A stretch of DNA of 57,312 nt from Flavobacterium sp. (GCA_016714905.1 JADKBW010000012.1:1-57312), one strand, 5' to 3'; numbered from the stretch's first letter, positions 45,846 through 54,762 are shown. A program made the numbers and translations. The notes: generated by a model from the letters alone, not told the origin.

Positions 45846-46954
45846 TTAGTTCTTTTGAGATTCTATATTATTGATGAATTGATCAAATAAATAACTAGAA
45901 TCGTGTGGTCCTGGACTCGCTTCGGGATGGTATTGCACCGAGAAACAATTCTTAGATTTCATTCGCATTCCCGCAACGGTTTGATCATTGAGATGTACGT
46001 GTGTAATTTCAAGATCTGGATGGTTTTCGAGTGCTTCTTTATTGACCGCAAATCCGTGATTTTGGGACGTGATTTCACCTTTTCCAGAAACGAGATTCAT
46101 CACCGGATGATTAATTCCACGGTGTCCGTTGAACATTTTATAGGTGGAAACGCCATTCGCTAAAGCAATCACTTGATGCCCGAGACAAATTCCAAAAAGT
46201 GGTTTGTTGTTTTCGATAATGTCTTTCGCTACTTGAATGGCTCCGAATAATGGATCTGGATCACCGGGACCATTGGAAAGAAAATACCCATCTGGATTGA
46301 ATTCGGCTAAGTCCTTGAATGTTGCATTGTATGGAAAAACTTTGATGTAGCAATCACGCTTGGCGAGGTTGCGCAAGATGTTGGTTTTGATTCCTAAATC
46401 GAGCGCGGAGATTTTGTATTTGGCAGTTTCGTCGCCGAAGAAATACGGTTCTTTGGTGGACACTTTAGAGGCCAGTTCCAAACCTTTCATATCGGGAACT
46501 TTTGCCAATTGCTCTTTAAGAACTTCTACGGCAGTGTCATCAGTACAGATCACGGCGTTCATAGCACCGTTGTCACGAATATAACTGACGAGTGCACGCG
46601 TATCGACATCGGAAATGCAGATTAGGTTTTGTTTTTTGAAATAGTCTTCGAGACTTTGCGAAGCGTCTTCACGAGAGTAATTGAAGCTAAAATTTTTGCA
46701 GACCAAGCCAGCAATTTTGATGGAATCTGATTCGACTTCTTTGTCATTCACGCCATAGTTTCCGATGTGTGGATTGGTGCGACCATAATTTGTCCGAAGT
46801 AAGAAGGATCGGTAAATATTTCTTGGTAACCAGTCATACCAGTGTTGAAACAAACTTCACCGAAAGTTGTGCCTGCAATTCCAATGGATTTACCGTGAAA
46901 AATAGTGCCGTCGCTGAGTAAGAGGATGGCGGATTGTCGTGCTGTGTAGTTCAT
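45846..46954 (-). CDS. carA: Carbamoyl-phosphate synthase small subunit (one frameshift)
   Basis: The glutaminase subunit, about 369 aa when one base near 46788 is restored. The N-terminal piece reads SAILLLSDGTIFHGKSIG and FNTGMTGYQEIFTDPSYFGQ. The second piece continues TNPHIGNYGVNDKEVESDS. The glutamine amidotransferase class I site is complete: GICLGHQVIALANG holds the nucleophile Cys, and QYHPEASPGPHDS the His and Glu. It supplies ammonia for carbamoyl phosphate in arginine and pyrimidine synthesis. The large subunit carB is not adjacent. A promoter candidate overlaps a dispersed repeat just upstream. Confidence 0.93.
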
Positions 46955-46964
46955 TGTAGTTAGT

Positions 46965-47018
46965 TGTTGTGCAAATTTATTTATTTATTTCGCCACAAAG
47001 GCACTAAGGCGCTAAGGT
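46965..47018 (-). promoter_or_regulatory. carA promoter partly supplied by a dispersed repeat
   Basis: On the minus strand, TAAATTTG is a -7 box about 15 bases before the carA ATG. TTTG lies 16 bases further upstream, inside CTTAGCGCCTTAGTGCCTTTG. The latter belongs to a repeat (CACAAAGGCACTAAGGCGC, about 46987-47018 on plus) that I recall as common between genes of Flavobacteriia. Confidence 0.5.
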
Positions 47019-47048
47019 TTATCAAAACTTTTGAACAGCACCCAAATG

Positions 47049-47208
47049 CCTAGCCCTGACCTGCCTCGCGGCAAGGCGGGTCGGAGCGGTTATCCTTTTT
47101 ATCCTGAACTCGTTTCAGGATCTCCGCTGATAATGATTAATTATTTTAAATATCCTGAAACGAGTTCAGGATAAAAAGATAGTAGCGTAGAGCAGGTTCC
47201 CGGCTCCG
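47049..47208. repeat. REP-like palindromic intergenic element, copy 2 with nested palindromes
   Basis: This is the main content of the 324-bp gap between carA and rplQ. The outer parts match copy 1 at 25751: CCTAGCCCTGA..., then TATCCTTTTT; and AAAAAGATAGTAGCG, AGCAGG, GGCTCC. Between them sits an almost perfect inverted repeat: ATCCTGAACTCGTTTCAGGA at 47101 and ATCCTGAAACGAGTTCAGGA at 47152, each itself palindromic (ATCCTGAA/TTCAGGAT). A GC-rich hairpin (CTGCCTCGCGGCAAGGCGGG) lies near the left end. It may protect the 3' end of the ribosomal transcript or be a mobile miniature element. Confidence 0.7.
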
Positions 47209-47220
47209 AAAAAAAAGACA

Positions 47221-47252
47221 AAAAAAAAGGACAAACTTTAAAAGTTTATCCT
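47221..47252 (-). terminator. Terminator of the ribosomal superoperon
   Basis: On the minus strand, GGATAAACTTT pairs with AAAGTTTGTCC and is followed by nine T. It lies about 28 bases after the rplQ stop codon and closes the S10-spc-alpha transcript. Confidence 0.88.
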
Positions 47253-47278
47253 TGATTTTTATTGAATGGAGAAAGTCA

Positions 47279-47934
47279 TTATTCTTCTTTCTTTTCTTCG
47301 GTATTGTCTTCAGCAGCTGGTGCTTCAGGAGCTTCTTCTGCTGCAGGCGTTTCTTCAACTTCTGCAACTGGAGCAACTTCTTCCACTGCTGGTGCTTCTG
47401 CAACGGGTGTTTCCACCACTGCTTCTTCAACGATTGGTTCTTCAACCACAGCTTCTGGAGCTTCAGCAACCGGAGCGGCTTTTGGAGCAGCAGCAGGAGC
47501 AGTTGTAGCACCTTTAGCTTTTCCACCACGACGGCTTTTCGCTTTTTCTCTTCTTTTTTACCACCGTTGTATAGTTCGTTGAAATCTACAAGTTCGATCA
47601 TCGCCATATCAGCGTTATCTCCCAAACGATTACCAACTTTGATGATACGAGTGTAACCACCTGGACGATCACCTACTTTTGCAGCTACGTCTCTGAACAA
47701 GTCAGTTACCGCATATTTGCTACGCAAGTAAGAAAAACAGATACGACGGTTGTGAGTTGTATCTTCTTTTGATTTTGTAATCAGCGGCTCAACGAATTGT
47801 TTTAACGCTTTTGCTTTAGCGACAGTGGTATTAATACGTTTGTGCTCGATTAGAGAACAAGCCATATTAGCAAGCATCGCTGCTCTGTGACCTTTTTGTC
47901 TGCTTAAGTGATTGAATTTTTTTCCGTGTCTCAT
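47279..47934 (-). CDS. rplQ: Ribosomal protein L17 with long acidic Ala/Pro/Glu-rich tail (one frameshift)
   Basis: The L17 core is residues 1-125: MRHGKKFNHLSRQKGHRAAM, HNRRICFSYLRSKYAVTDLF and GNRLGDNADMAMIELVDFNE. Near 47547 a run of A in the coding strand is one base short. Reading on in the corrected frame gives KSRRGGKAKGATTAPAAAP, then a tail of about 75 residues rich in Ala, Val, Glu and Pro (for example VEEPIVEEAVVETPVAEAP), ending in EEKKEE and a stop at 47279. Total is about 218 aa against about 125 in E. coli. Long tails of this kind occur in Bacteroidetes L17. Last gene of the operon. Confidence 0.9.
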
Positions 47935-47996
47935 GACGTTTTTTTTAAAACTTCATCTTGCTACAATCCGCTTTGGAGAGCAAAATATGAAGTCAT

Positions 47997-48989
47997 TTAT
48001 TCTTTATCTAATTTGTATTTGGCTAAGTCCATTCCGAAGGTTAAATTTTTAACAGCGACCAATTCGTCTAATTCTGTTAAAGATTTTTTACCGAAGTTAC
48101 GGAACTTCATCAAGTCATTCTTATTGAAAGACACTAAGTCTCCAAGTGTATCCACTTCTGCAGCTTTCAAACAGTTTAGTGCACGTACGGAAAGATCCAT
48201 ATCGACTAATTTTGTTTTTAGCAATTGACGCATGTGCAAAGATTCTTCATCGTAAGATTCTGTCTGTGCAATTTCGTCTGCTTCCAAAGTAATTCTTTCG
48301 TCAGAAAACAACATAAAGTGGTGTATTAGCACTTTTGCCGCCTCAGTTAGAGCATCTTTTGGATTGATTGAACCATCAGTTTTAATTTCAAAAACTAATT
48401 TTTCGTAATCTGTTTTTTGCTCAACACGGAAATTTTCGATGGCATATTTTACGTTTTTAATTGGCGTAAAAATAGAATCGGTAAAAATAGTTCCGATGGC
48501 TGCATTTTGTTTTTTGTTTTCTTCAGCAGGCACGTATCCACGACCTTTTTCGATAGTTAACTCAAAATTTAATTTGATTTTGCTATCTAAATTACAGATT
48601 ACCAATTCTGGATTTAAAACTTGAAACCCAGAGATAAATTTTTGGAAATCACCAGCTGTAAGTTGGTCTTTACCTGTAACTGAAATTGTAACTGATTCGT
48701 TATCTACATCTTCAATTTGACGTTTGAAACGCACTTGCTTCAAGTTCAAAATGATTTCTGTAACGTCTTCAACAACTCCTGAAATAGTAGAAAATTCGTG
48801 GTCTACACCTTCAATTCTAACTGATGTAATTGCGTATCCTTCAAAAGCGGATAGTAAAACTCTTCTAAGTGCATTACCAACAGTCAATCCGTAACCAGGT
48901 TCCAAAGGTCTAAACTCAAATTTACCTTCAAAATCGTTAGAATCGATCATGATAACTTTATCGGGCTTCTGAAAATTAAATATTGCCAT
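47997..48989 (-). CDS. rpoA: RNA polymerase alpha subunit
   Basis: A 330-aa alpha subunit of normal length. The N-terminal dimerisation domain has GYGLTVGNALRRVLLSAFEG near residue 35. A linker follows after about residue 235. The C-terminal DNA- and activator-binding domain includes VRALNCLKAAEVDTLGDLVS and RNFGKKSLTELDELV. It assembles RNA polymerase and contacts promoters and regulators. It lies between rpsD (20 nt) and rplQ (62 nt), the common bacterial order. Confidence 0.98.
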   Translation of the reverse strand: MAIFNFQKPDKVIMIDSNDFEGKFEFRPLEPGYGLTVGNALRRVLLSAFEGYAITSVRIEGVDHEFSTISGVVEDVTEIILNLKQVRFKRQIEDVDNESVTISVTGKDQLTAGDFQKFISGFQVLNPELVICNLDSKIKLNFELTIEKGRGYVPAEENKKQNAAIGTIFTDSIFTPIKNVKYAIENFRVEQKTDYEKLVFEIKTDGSINPKDALTEAAKVLIHHFMLFSDERITLEADEIAQTESYDEESLHMRQLLKTKLVDMDLSVRALNCLKAAEVDTLGDLVSFNKNDLMKFRNFGKKSLTELDELVAVKNLTFGMDLAKYKLDKE

Positions 48990-49009
48990 AATTTCGACTA
49001 AGTCAATTA

Positions 49010-49615
49010 TTATTTGTTGTACAATTCGACGATTAACTGCTCTTTAATATTTTCTGGAATTTGCAATCTAGCTGGTACAGAAACAAAAACACCTTCTTTA
49101 GTATCGTTGTTCCATGTAATCCACTCATAAACGTGAGATGAATTTGCTAATGAACTATTGATTGCTTCTACTGATTTTGATTTTTCACGAACTGCTACTT
49201 TATCACCTGGTTTTAAGTGGTATGAAGGAATATTTACAATTTCTCCATTAACAGTGATGTGTCTGTGTGAAACGATTTGACGTGCACCTCTTCTAGATGG
49301 AGCGATTCCCATTCTAAAAACCACGTTATCTAATCTTGCTTCACATAGTTGTAACAAAACTTCACCTGTTACTCCACGAGCAGCAGATGCTTTTTCGAAC
49401 AAACCTCTAAATTGTTTTTCAAGGATTCCGTAAGAATATTTCGCTTTTTGCTTTTCCATTAACTGAACAGCATACTCCGATTTCTTACCTCTTTTTTTAG
49501 CCATCCCGTGTTGTCCAGGAGGATAATTTCTTTTTTCGAAGGCTTTGTCATCTCCGAAGATTGCTTCGCCGAATTTACGTGCGATTTTGGTACTTGGACC
49601 AGTATATCTTGCCAT
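49010..49615 (-). CDS. rpsD: Ribosomal protein S4
   Basis: A 201-aa small-subunit protein that nucleates 30S assembly. It starts MARYTGPSTKIARKFGEAIF. The S4 RNA-binding domain (LCEARLDNVVFRMGIAPSRR) and HRHITVNGEIVNIPSYHLKPGD are complete. The N-terminal region has no zinc cysteines, which is the C-minus type. It lies 92 nt after rpsK; the gap (49616-49706) holds no further gene and could carry a translational operator, as S4 regulates its operon in other bacteria. Confidence 0.98.
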   Translation of the reverse strand: MARYTGPSTKIARKFGEAIFGDDKAFEKRNYPPGQHGMAKKRGKKSEYAVQLMEKQKAKYSYGILEKQFRGLFEKASAARGVTGEVLLQLCEARLDNVVFRMGIAPSRRGARQIVSHRHITVNGEIVNIPSYHLKPGDKVAVREKSKSVEAINSSLANSSHVYEWITWNNDTKEGVFVSVPARLQIPENIKEQLIVELYNK

Positions 49616-49706
49616 TTTAAAAAATTTAAGACAGAGATTATGAATTCAGGTCTTATCCTTCGATAATCTGCAACCTGTCTAGGTTATACTTTAATTAATT
49701 GAGTAA

Positions 49707-50090
49707 TTAAACTCTACGTCTTTTAGGAGGACGACATCCATTGTGAGGCATTGGTGTAACATCAATGATTTCTGTTACTTCAACTCCACTATTATGCAGT
49801 GATCTGATCGCAGACTCACGTCCGTTACCTGGTCCTTTTACATAAACTTTTACTTTCTTAAGTCCAGCTTCTAACGCTACTTTACTACAATCTTCTGCTG
49901 CCATTTGAGCTGCGTATGGAGTATTCTTTTTAGAACCTCTAAAACCCATTTTACCTGCTGAAGACCAAGAGATAACTTCACCTTTTTTGTTTGTCAACGA
50001 AATGATGATGTTGTTAAAAGTGGCACTAATATGAGCTTCACCCGTTGATTCAACGATAACTTTACGTTTTTTTGTTGTTGCTTTAGCCAT
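49707..50090 (-). CDS. rpsK: Ribosomal protein S11
   Basis: A 127-aa protein of the 30S platform. GEAHISATFNNIIISLTNKK and SSAGKMGFRGSKKNTPYAAQ are characteristic. The C-terminus VTPMPHNGCRPPKRRRV is the normal basic end that contacts the 16S rRNA near the E site. It follows rpsM by 8 nt in the usual alpha-operon order, and the frame is intact. Confidence 0.98.
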   Translation of the reverse strand: MAKATTKKRKVIVESTGEAHISATFNNIIISLTNKKGEVISWSSAGKMGFRGSKKNTPYAAQMAAEDCSKVALEAGLKKVKVYVKGPGNGRESAIRSLHNSGVEVTEIIDVTPMPHNGCRPPKRRRV

Positions 50091-50098
50091 ATTACTTA

Positions 50099-50473
50099 TT
50101 ATTTAGTTGCTTTTTTCTTGTTAGCAACAGTTTTTCTTTTACCTTTTCTTGTTCTAGAGTTGTTCTTAGTTCTTTGTCCACGCAATGGAAGACCAGATCT
50201 ATGACGAATACCTCTGTAACATCCAATGTCCATCAAACGTTTGATGTTCAAGGAAACTTCTGAACGCAATTCACCTTCAATTTTGAAATAAGAAACGGCT
50301 TCACGAATTCCTCCGATTTGATCGTCATTCCAATCTTGTACTTTAATGTCTTCGCTTACATTAGCTTTTGCCAATATTTCGCTTGCGCGACTTTTACCTA
50401 TTCCGAAGATGTAGGTTAACGCGATAACTCCTCTTTTGTTTTTTGGGATGTCTACCCCTGCTATTCTTGCCAT
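50099..50473 (-). CDS. rpsM: Ribosomal protein S13
   Basis: A 124-aa protein of the 30S head. It starts MARIAGVDIPKNKRGVIALT; the helix-two-turn-helix region is YIFGIGKSRASEILAKANVS; LPLRGQRTKNNSRTRKGKRK is the basic tail reaching toward the P-site tRNA. It lies 2 nt behind rpmJ, and its stop is 8 nt before rpsK. Complete and in frame. Confidence 0.98.
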   Translation of the reverse strand: MARIAGVDIPKNKRGVIALTYIFGIGKSRASEILAKANVSEDIKVQDWNDDQIGGIREAVSYFKIEGELRSEVSLNIKRLMDIGCYRGIRHRSGLPLRGQRTKNNSRTRKGKRKTVANKKKATK

Positions 50474-50475
50474 AA

Positions 50476-50592
50476 CTATCCTTGTCTTTGTTTAAATCTA
50501 GGATTCTTTTTGTTGATTACGTATAATCTGCCTTTTCTTCGTACAATTTTGCACTCGGCACTTCTTTTTTTAACTGATGCTCTTACTTTCAT
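50476..50592 (-). CDS. rpmJ: Ribosomal protein L36
   Basis: A 38-aa protein read directly from the sequence: MKVRASVKKRSAECKIVRRK, then GRLYVINKKNPRFKQRQG. The zinc site is reduced: only the Cys in SAECK is present and the remaining ligands of the four-ligand form are not, so this is the C-minus type. It lies between infA (11 nt) and rpsM (2 nt), the standard position. Confidence 0.95.
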   Translation of the reverse strand: MKVRASVKKRSAECKIVRRKGRLYVINKKNPRFKQRQG

Positions 50593-50603
50593 TGTAATAT
50601 TCT

Positions 50604-50819
50604 TTAATATCTATAAGTAATTCTTGCTTTTGACAAATCGTAAGGACTCATTTCCAATTTCACTTTATCACCAGGTAATAACTTGATATAATGCATTCGC
50701 ATTTTTCCGGAAATATGGGCAATTACAATATGTCCATTTTCTAATTCTACACGGAACATCGCATTAGATAATGCCTCAATGATGGATCCGTCTTGTTCTA
50801 TTGCTGATTGTTTTGCCAT
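50604..50819 (-). CDS. infA: Translation initiation factor IF-1
   Basis: A 71-aa S1/OB-fold factor: MAKQSAIEQDGSIIEALSNA, FRVELENGHIVIAHISGKMR, then MHYIKLLPGDKVKLEMSPYD. It binds the A site of the 30S subunit during initiation. It is located between secY (5 nt) and rpmJ, as in most bacteria. Complete, normal length. Confidence 0.98.
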   Translation of the reverse strand: MAKQSAIEQDGSIIEALSNAMFRVELENGHIVIAHISGKMRMHYIKLLPGDKVKLEMSPYDLSKARITYRY

Positions 50820-50824
50820 AAAAA

Positions 50825-52166
50825 TTAAGCTACTGCTTTTCTATTTTTACCACTTTTCATCAAACCGTCGTAATGCTTGTTTAATAAGTAGGAGTTAATT
50901 TGCTGAATCGTATCGATTGCAACACCAACCATAATTATTAAAGAAGTACCACCAAAGAACATCGCCCATGATTGTTGTACACCTAGACTTACAATGATAG
51001 CTGGGAACACAGCAATTAAAGCAAGAAATAATGAACCAGGGAATGTAATTAATGACATGATATGATCTAAGTAATCAGAAGTTTCAGCACCAGGACGAAC
51101 TCCAGGAATGAACCCACCACTACGTTTTAAATCATCTGCCATCTTATTGGTTGGAACTGTAATCGCAGTATAAAAGAAAGTAAACACAACAATTAATGAA
51201 GCGAATACAAAATTATACCAGAATCCAAACATATTACTAAATGCTCCAGCAATTGACTGGGACGTTTCACTTTGAGATAAACCAGCTAATGCAGCTGGGA
51301 TAAACATGATAGCTTGCGCAAAGATAATTGGCATTACTCCAGATGCATTAAGCTTTAAAGGAATCCATTGTCTGTTACCACCCATCATATCTTGTTCGAA
51401 ATCACCCGTTGTTGTTCTACGTGCATATTGAACAGGAATCTTTCTTACTGCCATTACTAGCAATACACAAGCAATAATTACTAACAACCAAATAATGATT
51501 TCGATTACCAAAAGCATTGGTCCTCCATTATTATTAGTGATTGTAGAACTAAACTCTTGAATAAATGCCTGTGGCAATCTTGCAAGAATACCTACCATGA
51601 TCAATAATGAAATTCCATTTCCGATTCCTTTATCAGTAATTTTCTCCCATCCACATGGCGAAAACTGTACCTGTGGTTAAGATTAGAACTGAAGAAAACA
51701 AGAAGCTAAAAGAATCAAAACCTAACATAAATGCACTGCTTGGTAATGTTTGATATAGGTTGTAAATATAACCAGGTCCTTGTACTAGGGTGATCAAAAT
51801 AGTTAACCAACGTGTAATTTGGTTTAATTTCTTTCTACCACTTTCTCCATCTTTTTGCAGTTTTTGTAGATAAGGAATTGCAATTCCCATCAATTGCACC
51901 ACAATAGAAGCAGAAATATAAGGCATAATCCCCAGAGCAAATACAGAAGCCTTAGAAAAAGCACCTCCTGTAAACATATCTAGAATTGAACCAATACCAT
52001 TCTTAGTTTGACCTGCTAAACTGTTTAACTGAGTAGCATCAATACCTGGTAGCGTTACGTGTGCACCGAAACGATACACCAATAGCAAACCTAAAGTGAT
52101 TAGGATTCTATTCTTTAGTTCCTCTATTTTCCAAACATTGGCTAATGATTCAAAAAAATTCTTCAT
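50825..52166 (-). CDS. secY: Protein translocase subunit SecY (one frameshift)
   Basis: The central channel of the Sec translocon, about 446 aa with ten membrane helices once a missing A near 51640 is restored. The first piece (51633-52166) has the plug and early helices: TLPGIDATQLNSLAGQTKNG and FTGGAFSKASVFALGIMPYI. It breaks at MWMGE. The expected EKITDKGIGNGISLLIMVGI bridges to the second piece (50825-51604), which ends LLNKHYDGLMKSGKNRKAVA. As secY is essential, the break must be a sequence error. It is preceded by rplO and followed by infA. Confidence 0.95.
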
Positions 52167-52179
52167 CGTAGTAGAAAAA

Positions 52180-52632
52180 TTAAAGTGTTACAGCTTCTCC
52201 ACCAGCAGCTTCAATAGCCGCTTTTGCAGTTGCAGTAAATTTGTGAGCAGATACTTTCAATTTAGCCTTCAATTCACCTCTACCTAAAATCTTCACGATT
52301 TCATTTTTGGTAGCTAAACGGTTCATCACATACACAGACATATCGACTGTATCAGTTACGATTCCGTTATCAACTAACAATTGAAGTGTATCTAAATTCA
52401 CCCCTTCGTATTCTTTACGATTGATATTGGTAAAACCAAACTTAGGCACACGTCTTTGAAGTGGCATTTGTCCACCTTCAAATCCAATTTTCTTTGAATA
52501 TCCAGAACGAGACTTTGCTCCTTTGTGACCTCTTGCGGCAGTACCACCTTTTCCAGAACCTTCTCCACGTCCTAAACGTTTGTTTTGATTGTGAGTAGAA
52601 CCTTCAGCAGGTTGTAAGTTACTTAAATTCAT
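52180..52632 (-). CDS. rplO: Ribosomal protein L15
   Basis: A 150-aa 50S protein. MNLSNLQPAEGSTHNQNKRL is followed by the glycine-rich GRGEGSGKGGTAARGHKGAK extension that enters the rRNA core, then GFEGGQMPLQRRVPKFGF. The C-terminal globular part ends VSAHKFTATAKAAIEAAGGE. It lies between rpmD (11 nt) and secY (13 nt). Complete and in frame. Confidence 0.98.
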   Translation of the reverse strand: MNLSNLQPAEGSTHNQNKRLGRGEGSGKGGTAARGHKGAKSRSGYSKKIGFEGGQMPLQRRVPKFGFTNINRKEYEGVNLDTLQLLVDNGIVTDTVDMSVYVMNRLATKNEIVKILGRGELKAKLKVSAHKFTATAKAAIEAAGGEAVTL

Positions 52633-52643
52633 AACTGTATTTG

Positions 52644-52826
52644 TTATTTAACTTCCTCTACGGAAACTAAGTGTTTAACTTTATTTATCATTCCAAGGAT
52701 TGCAGGATTTGAATCGTGCTCTACAACTTGGCCCATTTTACGAAGACCTAAAGCTTCCAATCCTCTTTTTTGAGTTAGAGGACAGTTGATTTTACTTCGA
52801 ACTTGTTTTACTAATAATTTAGCCAT
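52644..52826 (-). CDS. rpmD: Ribosomal protein L30
   Basis: A 60-aa 50S protein with the usual ferredoxin-like small fold: MAKLLVKQVRSKINCPLTQK, RGLEALGLRKMGQVVEHDSN and MINKVKHLVSVEEVK. It lies between rpsE (12 nt) and rplO (11 nt). Complete. Confidence 0.97.
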   Translation of the reverse strand: MAKLLVKQVRSKINCPLTQKRGLEALGLRKMGQVVEHDSNPAILGMINKVKHLVSVEEVK

Positions 52827-52838
52827 AATTTCCTTGAA

Positions 52839-53363
52839 TTAACCTTTAAAAACTTTCTCTAATGAAACACCTCTTTGTTTTGCAACAGTATAAGCGCTTC
52901 TCATTTGCAATAAAGCATCAAAAGTTGCTTTTACCACATTGTGAGGGTTAGAAGATCCTTGCGATTTTGACAATACATCGTGAATTCCAACTGATTCAAG
53001 AACTGAACGAACAGCTCCACCAGCAATAACTCCAGTACCATGAGAGGCAGGAATTAAGAATACACGTGCACCACCAAATTTACCTTTTTGTTCGTGTGGT
53101 ACTGATTGACCATTCAAAGGAATTTTTACTAAATTTTTCTTAGCATCTTCCACCGCTTTTGCAATTGCTTCAGAAACGTCTTTAGATTTTCCTAGTCCGT
53201 GCCCAACCACACCATTCTCGTCTCCTACTACTACAATTGCAGAAAACCCGAAAGCTCTACCACCTTTTGTAACTTTAGTAACACGATTTACACTTACCAA
53301 ACGATCTTTTAATTCAAGACCACTTGGTTTTACTAGCTCTATATTCTTGTATTTACTAGACAT
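52839..53363 (-). CDS. rpsE: Ribosomal protein S5
   Basis: A 174-aa 30S protein important for decoding accuracy. The double-stranded RNA-binding-like domain has LVSVNRVTKVTKGGRAFGFS and VGHGLGKSKDVSEAIAKAVE. The C-terminal domain has PASHGTGVIAGGAVRSVLES and SQGSSNPHNVVKATFDALLQ. It sits between rplR and rpmD as expected. Complete. Confidence 0.98.
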   Translation of the reverse strand: MSSKYKNIELVKPSGLELKDRLVSVNRVTKVTKGGRAFGFSAIVVVGDENGVVGHGLGKSKDVSEAIAKAVEDAKKNLVKIPLNGQSVPHEQKGKFGGARVFLIPASHGTGVIAGGAVRSVLESVGIHDVLSKSQGSSNPHNVVKATFDALLQMRSAYTVAKQRGVSLEKVFKG

Positions 53364-53369
53364 ACTATA

Positions 53370-53717
53370 TTAGAATTTAAGTCCAGCTGCTCTCGCGCCT
53401 TCTGCTAATGATTGAATACGACCGTGATACAAATAACCCCCTCTATCGAAAGTTACTGTCTCTATCCCAGCTTTTAACGCTTTTTCAGCAACCAGTTTTC
53501 CAACTGCATTAGCAACTTCAACTTTTTGCCTTTCTACTCCTTTTTCTCTTGAAGATGCAGCTAATAAAGTCACTCCATTTACATCATCAATAAGTTGAGC
53601 GTAAATTTCTTTATTACTTCTGAATACAGAAAGTCTTGGTTTTGCGGCTGTACCGCTTACAATCTTTCTAATTCTGAATCTAATTCTCTGTCTTCTATCA
53701 GATTTTGTTAATGACAT
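53370..53717 (-). CDS. rplR: Ribosomal protein L18
   Basis: A 115-aa 5S rRNA-binding 50S protein: SLTKSDRRQRIRFRIRKIVS, KPRLSVFRSNKEIYAQLIDD and FDRGGYLYHGRIQSLAEGAR, ending AAGLKF. Normal length for the family. It lies 13 nt after rplF and 6 nt before rpsE. Confidence 0.98.
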   Translation of the reverse strand: MSLTKSDRRQRIRFRIRKIVSGTAAKPRLSVFRSNKEIYAQLIDDVNGVTLLAASSREKGVERQKVEVANAVGKLVAEKALKAGIETVTFDRGGYLYHGRIQSLAEGARAAGLKF

Positions 53718-53730
53718 AATCTTATCTTTT

Positions 53731-54273
53731 TTAAGCGGATTTACCAGCTTTTCTTCTTAATACTTCACCTACGAACTTAACTCCTTTTCCTTTGTATGGC
53801 TCTGGCTTACGGAAACCTCTGATTTTCGCAGCTATCTGACCCAACAATTGTTTGTCATAAGAAGTTAATTTTACGATTGGATTCTTTCCTTTTTCAGAAA
53901 TGGTTTCCAATTTTACTTCTGGAGCCAATTCTAAAACAATATTGTGAGAAAATCCAAGAGCAAGATCTAATTTTTGTCCTTGATTAGAAGCTCTATATCC
54001 AACTCCAACCAATTCTAATTCTTTAGTAAAACCTTCAGAAACACCAACAATCATATTGTTGATTAAGGATCTGTACAATCCGTGTTTTGCTCTTTGATCT
54101 TTATGATCAGAAGGACGCTCTAAAGTGATTACGCCTTCTTCAATTTTTACAGTGATATCGCTATATTCCTGTGTTAACTGACCTAATTTTCCTTTTACGC
54201 TAATAATGTTGTCGTTTACATCAACAGTTACACCAGCAGGAATCGAAATTGGATTTTTACCTATTCTTGACAT
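53731..54273 (-). CDS. rplF: Ribosomal protein L6
   Basis: A 180-aa 50S protein with two related domains. MSRIGKNPISIPAGVTVDVN and SLINNMIVGVSEGFTKELEL belong to the first, KIRGFRKPEPYKGKGVKFVG to the second; the latter contacts the sarcin-ricin loop region. It lies 13 nt after rpsH. Complete and in frame. Confidence 0.98.
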   Translation of the reverse strand: MSRIGKNPISIPAGVTVDVNDNIISVKGKLGQLTQEYSDITVKIEEGVITLERPSDHKDQRAKHGLYRSLINNMIVGVSEGFTKELELVGVGYRASNQGQKLDLALGFSHNIVLELAPEVKLETISEKGKNPIVKLTSYDKQLLGQIAAKIRGFRKPEPYKGKGVKFVGEVLRRKAGKSA

Positions 54274-54286
54274 GATTAACTATTTT

Positions 54287-54685
54287 TTAGTATACGTAAC
54301 AAATTACTTCACCACCAACATTTAATTGTTTGGCTTGTTTTCCTGTCATCAAACCTTTTGATGTAGAAACAATAGCAATTCCTAATCCGTTAAGGATTCT
54401 AGGTAATTTAGAAGCACCTGCATACTTACGTAAACCTGGCTTACTAATTCTTTGGATATCTTTAATTACAGGCTCTTTAGTATCTTTATCGTACTTCAAA
54501 GCGATTTTGATTGAACCCTGAACAGCGTTGTCCTCAAATTTGTAACTCAAGATATAACCTTGATCAAATAAGATCTTAGTGATTTCTTTTTTTAGATTAG
54601 AAGCAGGAATCTCAACAACCTTGTGGTTTGCAGCCACAGCGTTTCGTACTCTTGTCAAATAATCCGCAATAGGATCTGTATACAT
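54287..54685 (-). CDS. rpsH: Ribosomal protein S8
   Basis: A 132-aa 30S protein. It starts MYTDPIADYLTRVRNAVAAN; IQRISKPGLRKYAGASKLPR and the C-terminal STSKGLMTGKQAKQLNVGGE are diagnostic 16S rRNA-binding parts. In E. coli S8 represses the spc operon; no operator was identified here. It lies 77 nt after rpsN. Complete. Confidence 0.98.
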   Translation of the reverse strand: MYTDPIADYLTRVRNAVAANHKVVEIPASNLKKEITKILFDQGYILSYKFEDNAVQGSIKIALKYDKDTKEPVIKDIQRISKPGLRKYAGASKLPRILNGLGIAIVSTSKGLMTGKQAKQLNVGGEVICYVY

Positions 54686-54762
54686 ATTTATTAAATTGCG
54701 GTAACGGTTTTCAATAAAACTATTTTACTGAACCTGAAACCATTTATACTCTTTTTTTTGGA

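Noticed and set aside
47252..47656. Long plus-strand open frames rich in Ser, Ala or Phe opposite rplQ
   Set aside because: They mirror the low-complexity Ala/Glu/Pro tail of L17 on the other strand and have no recognisable protein features.
51600..51660. secY break considered as programmed frameshifting
   Set aside because: secY is not known to use frameshifting, the break is a one-base loss in a short A-run, and similar breaks occur in many unrelated genes of this window.
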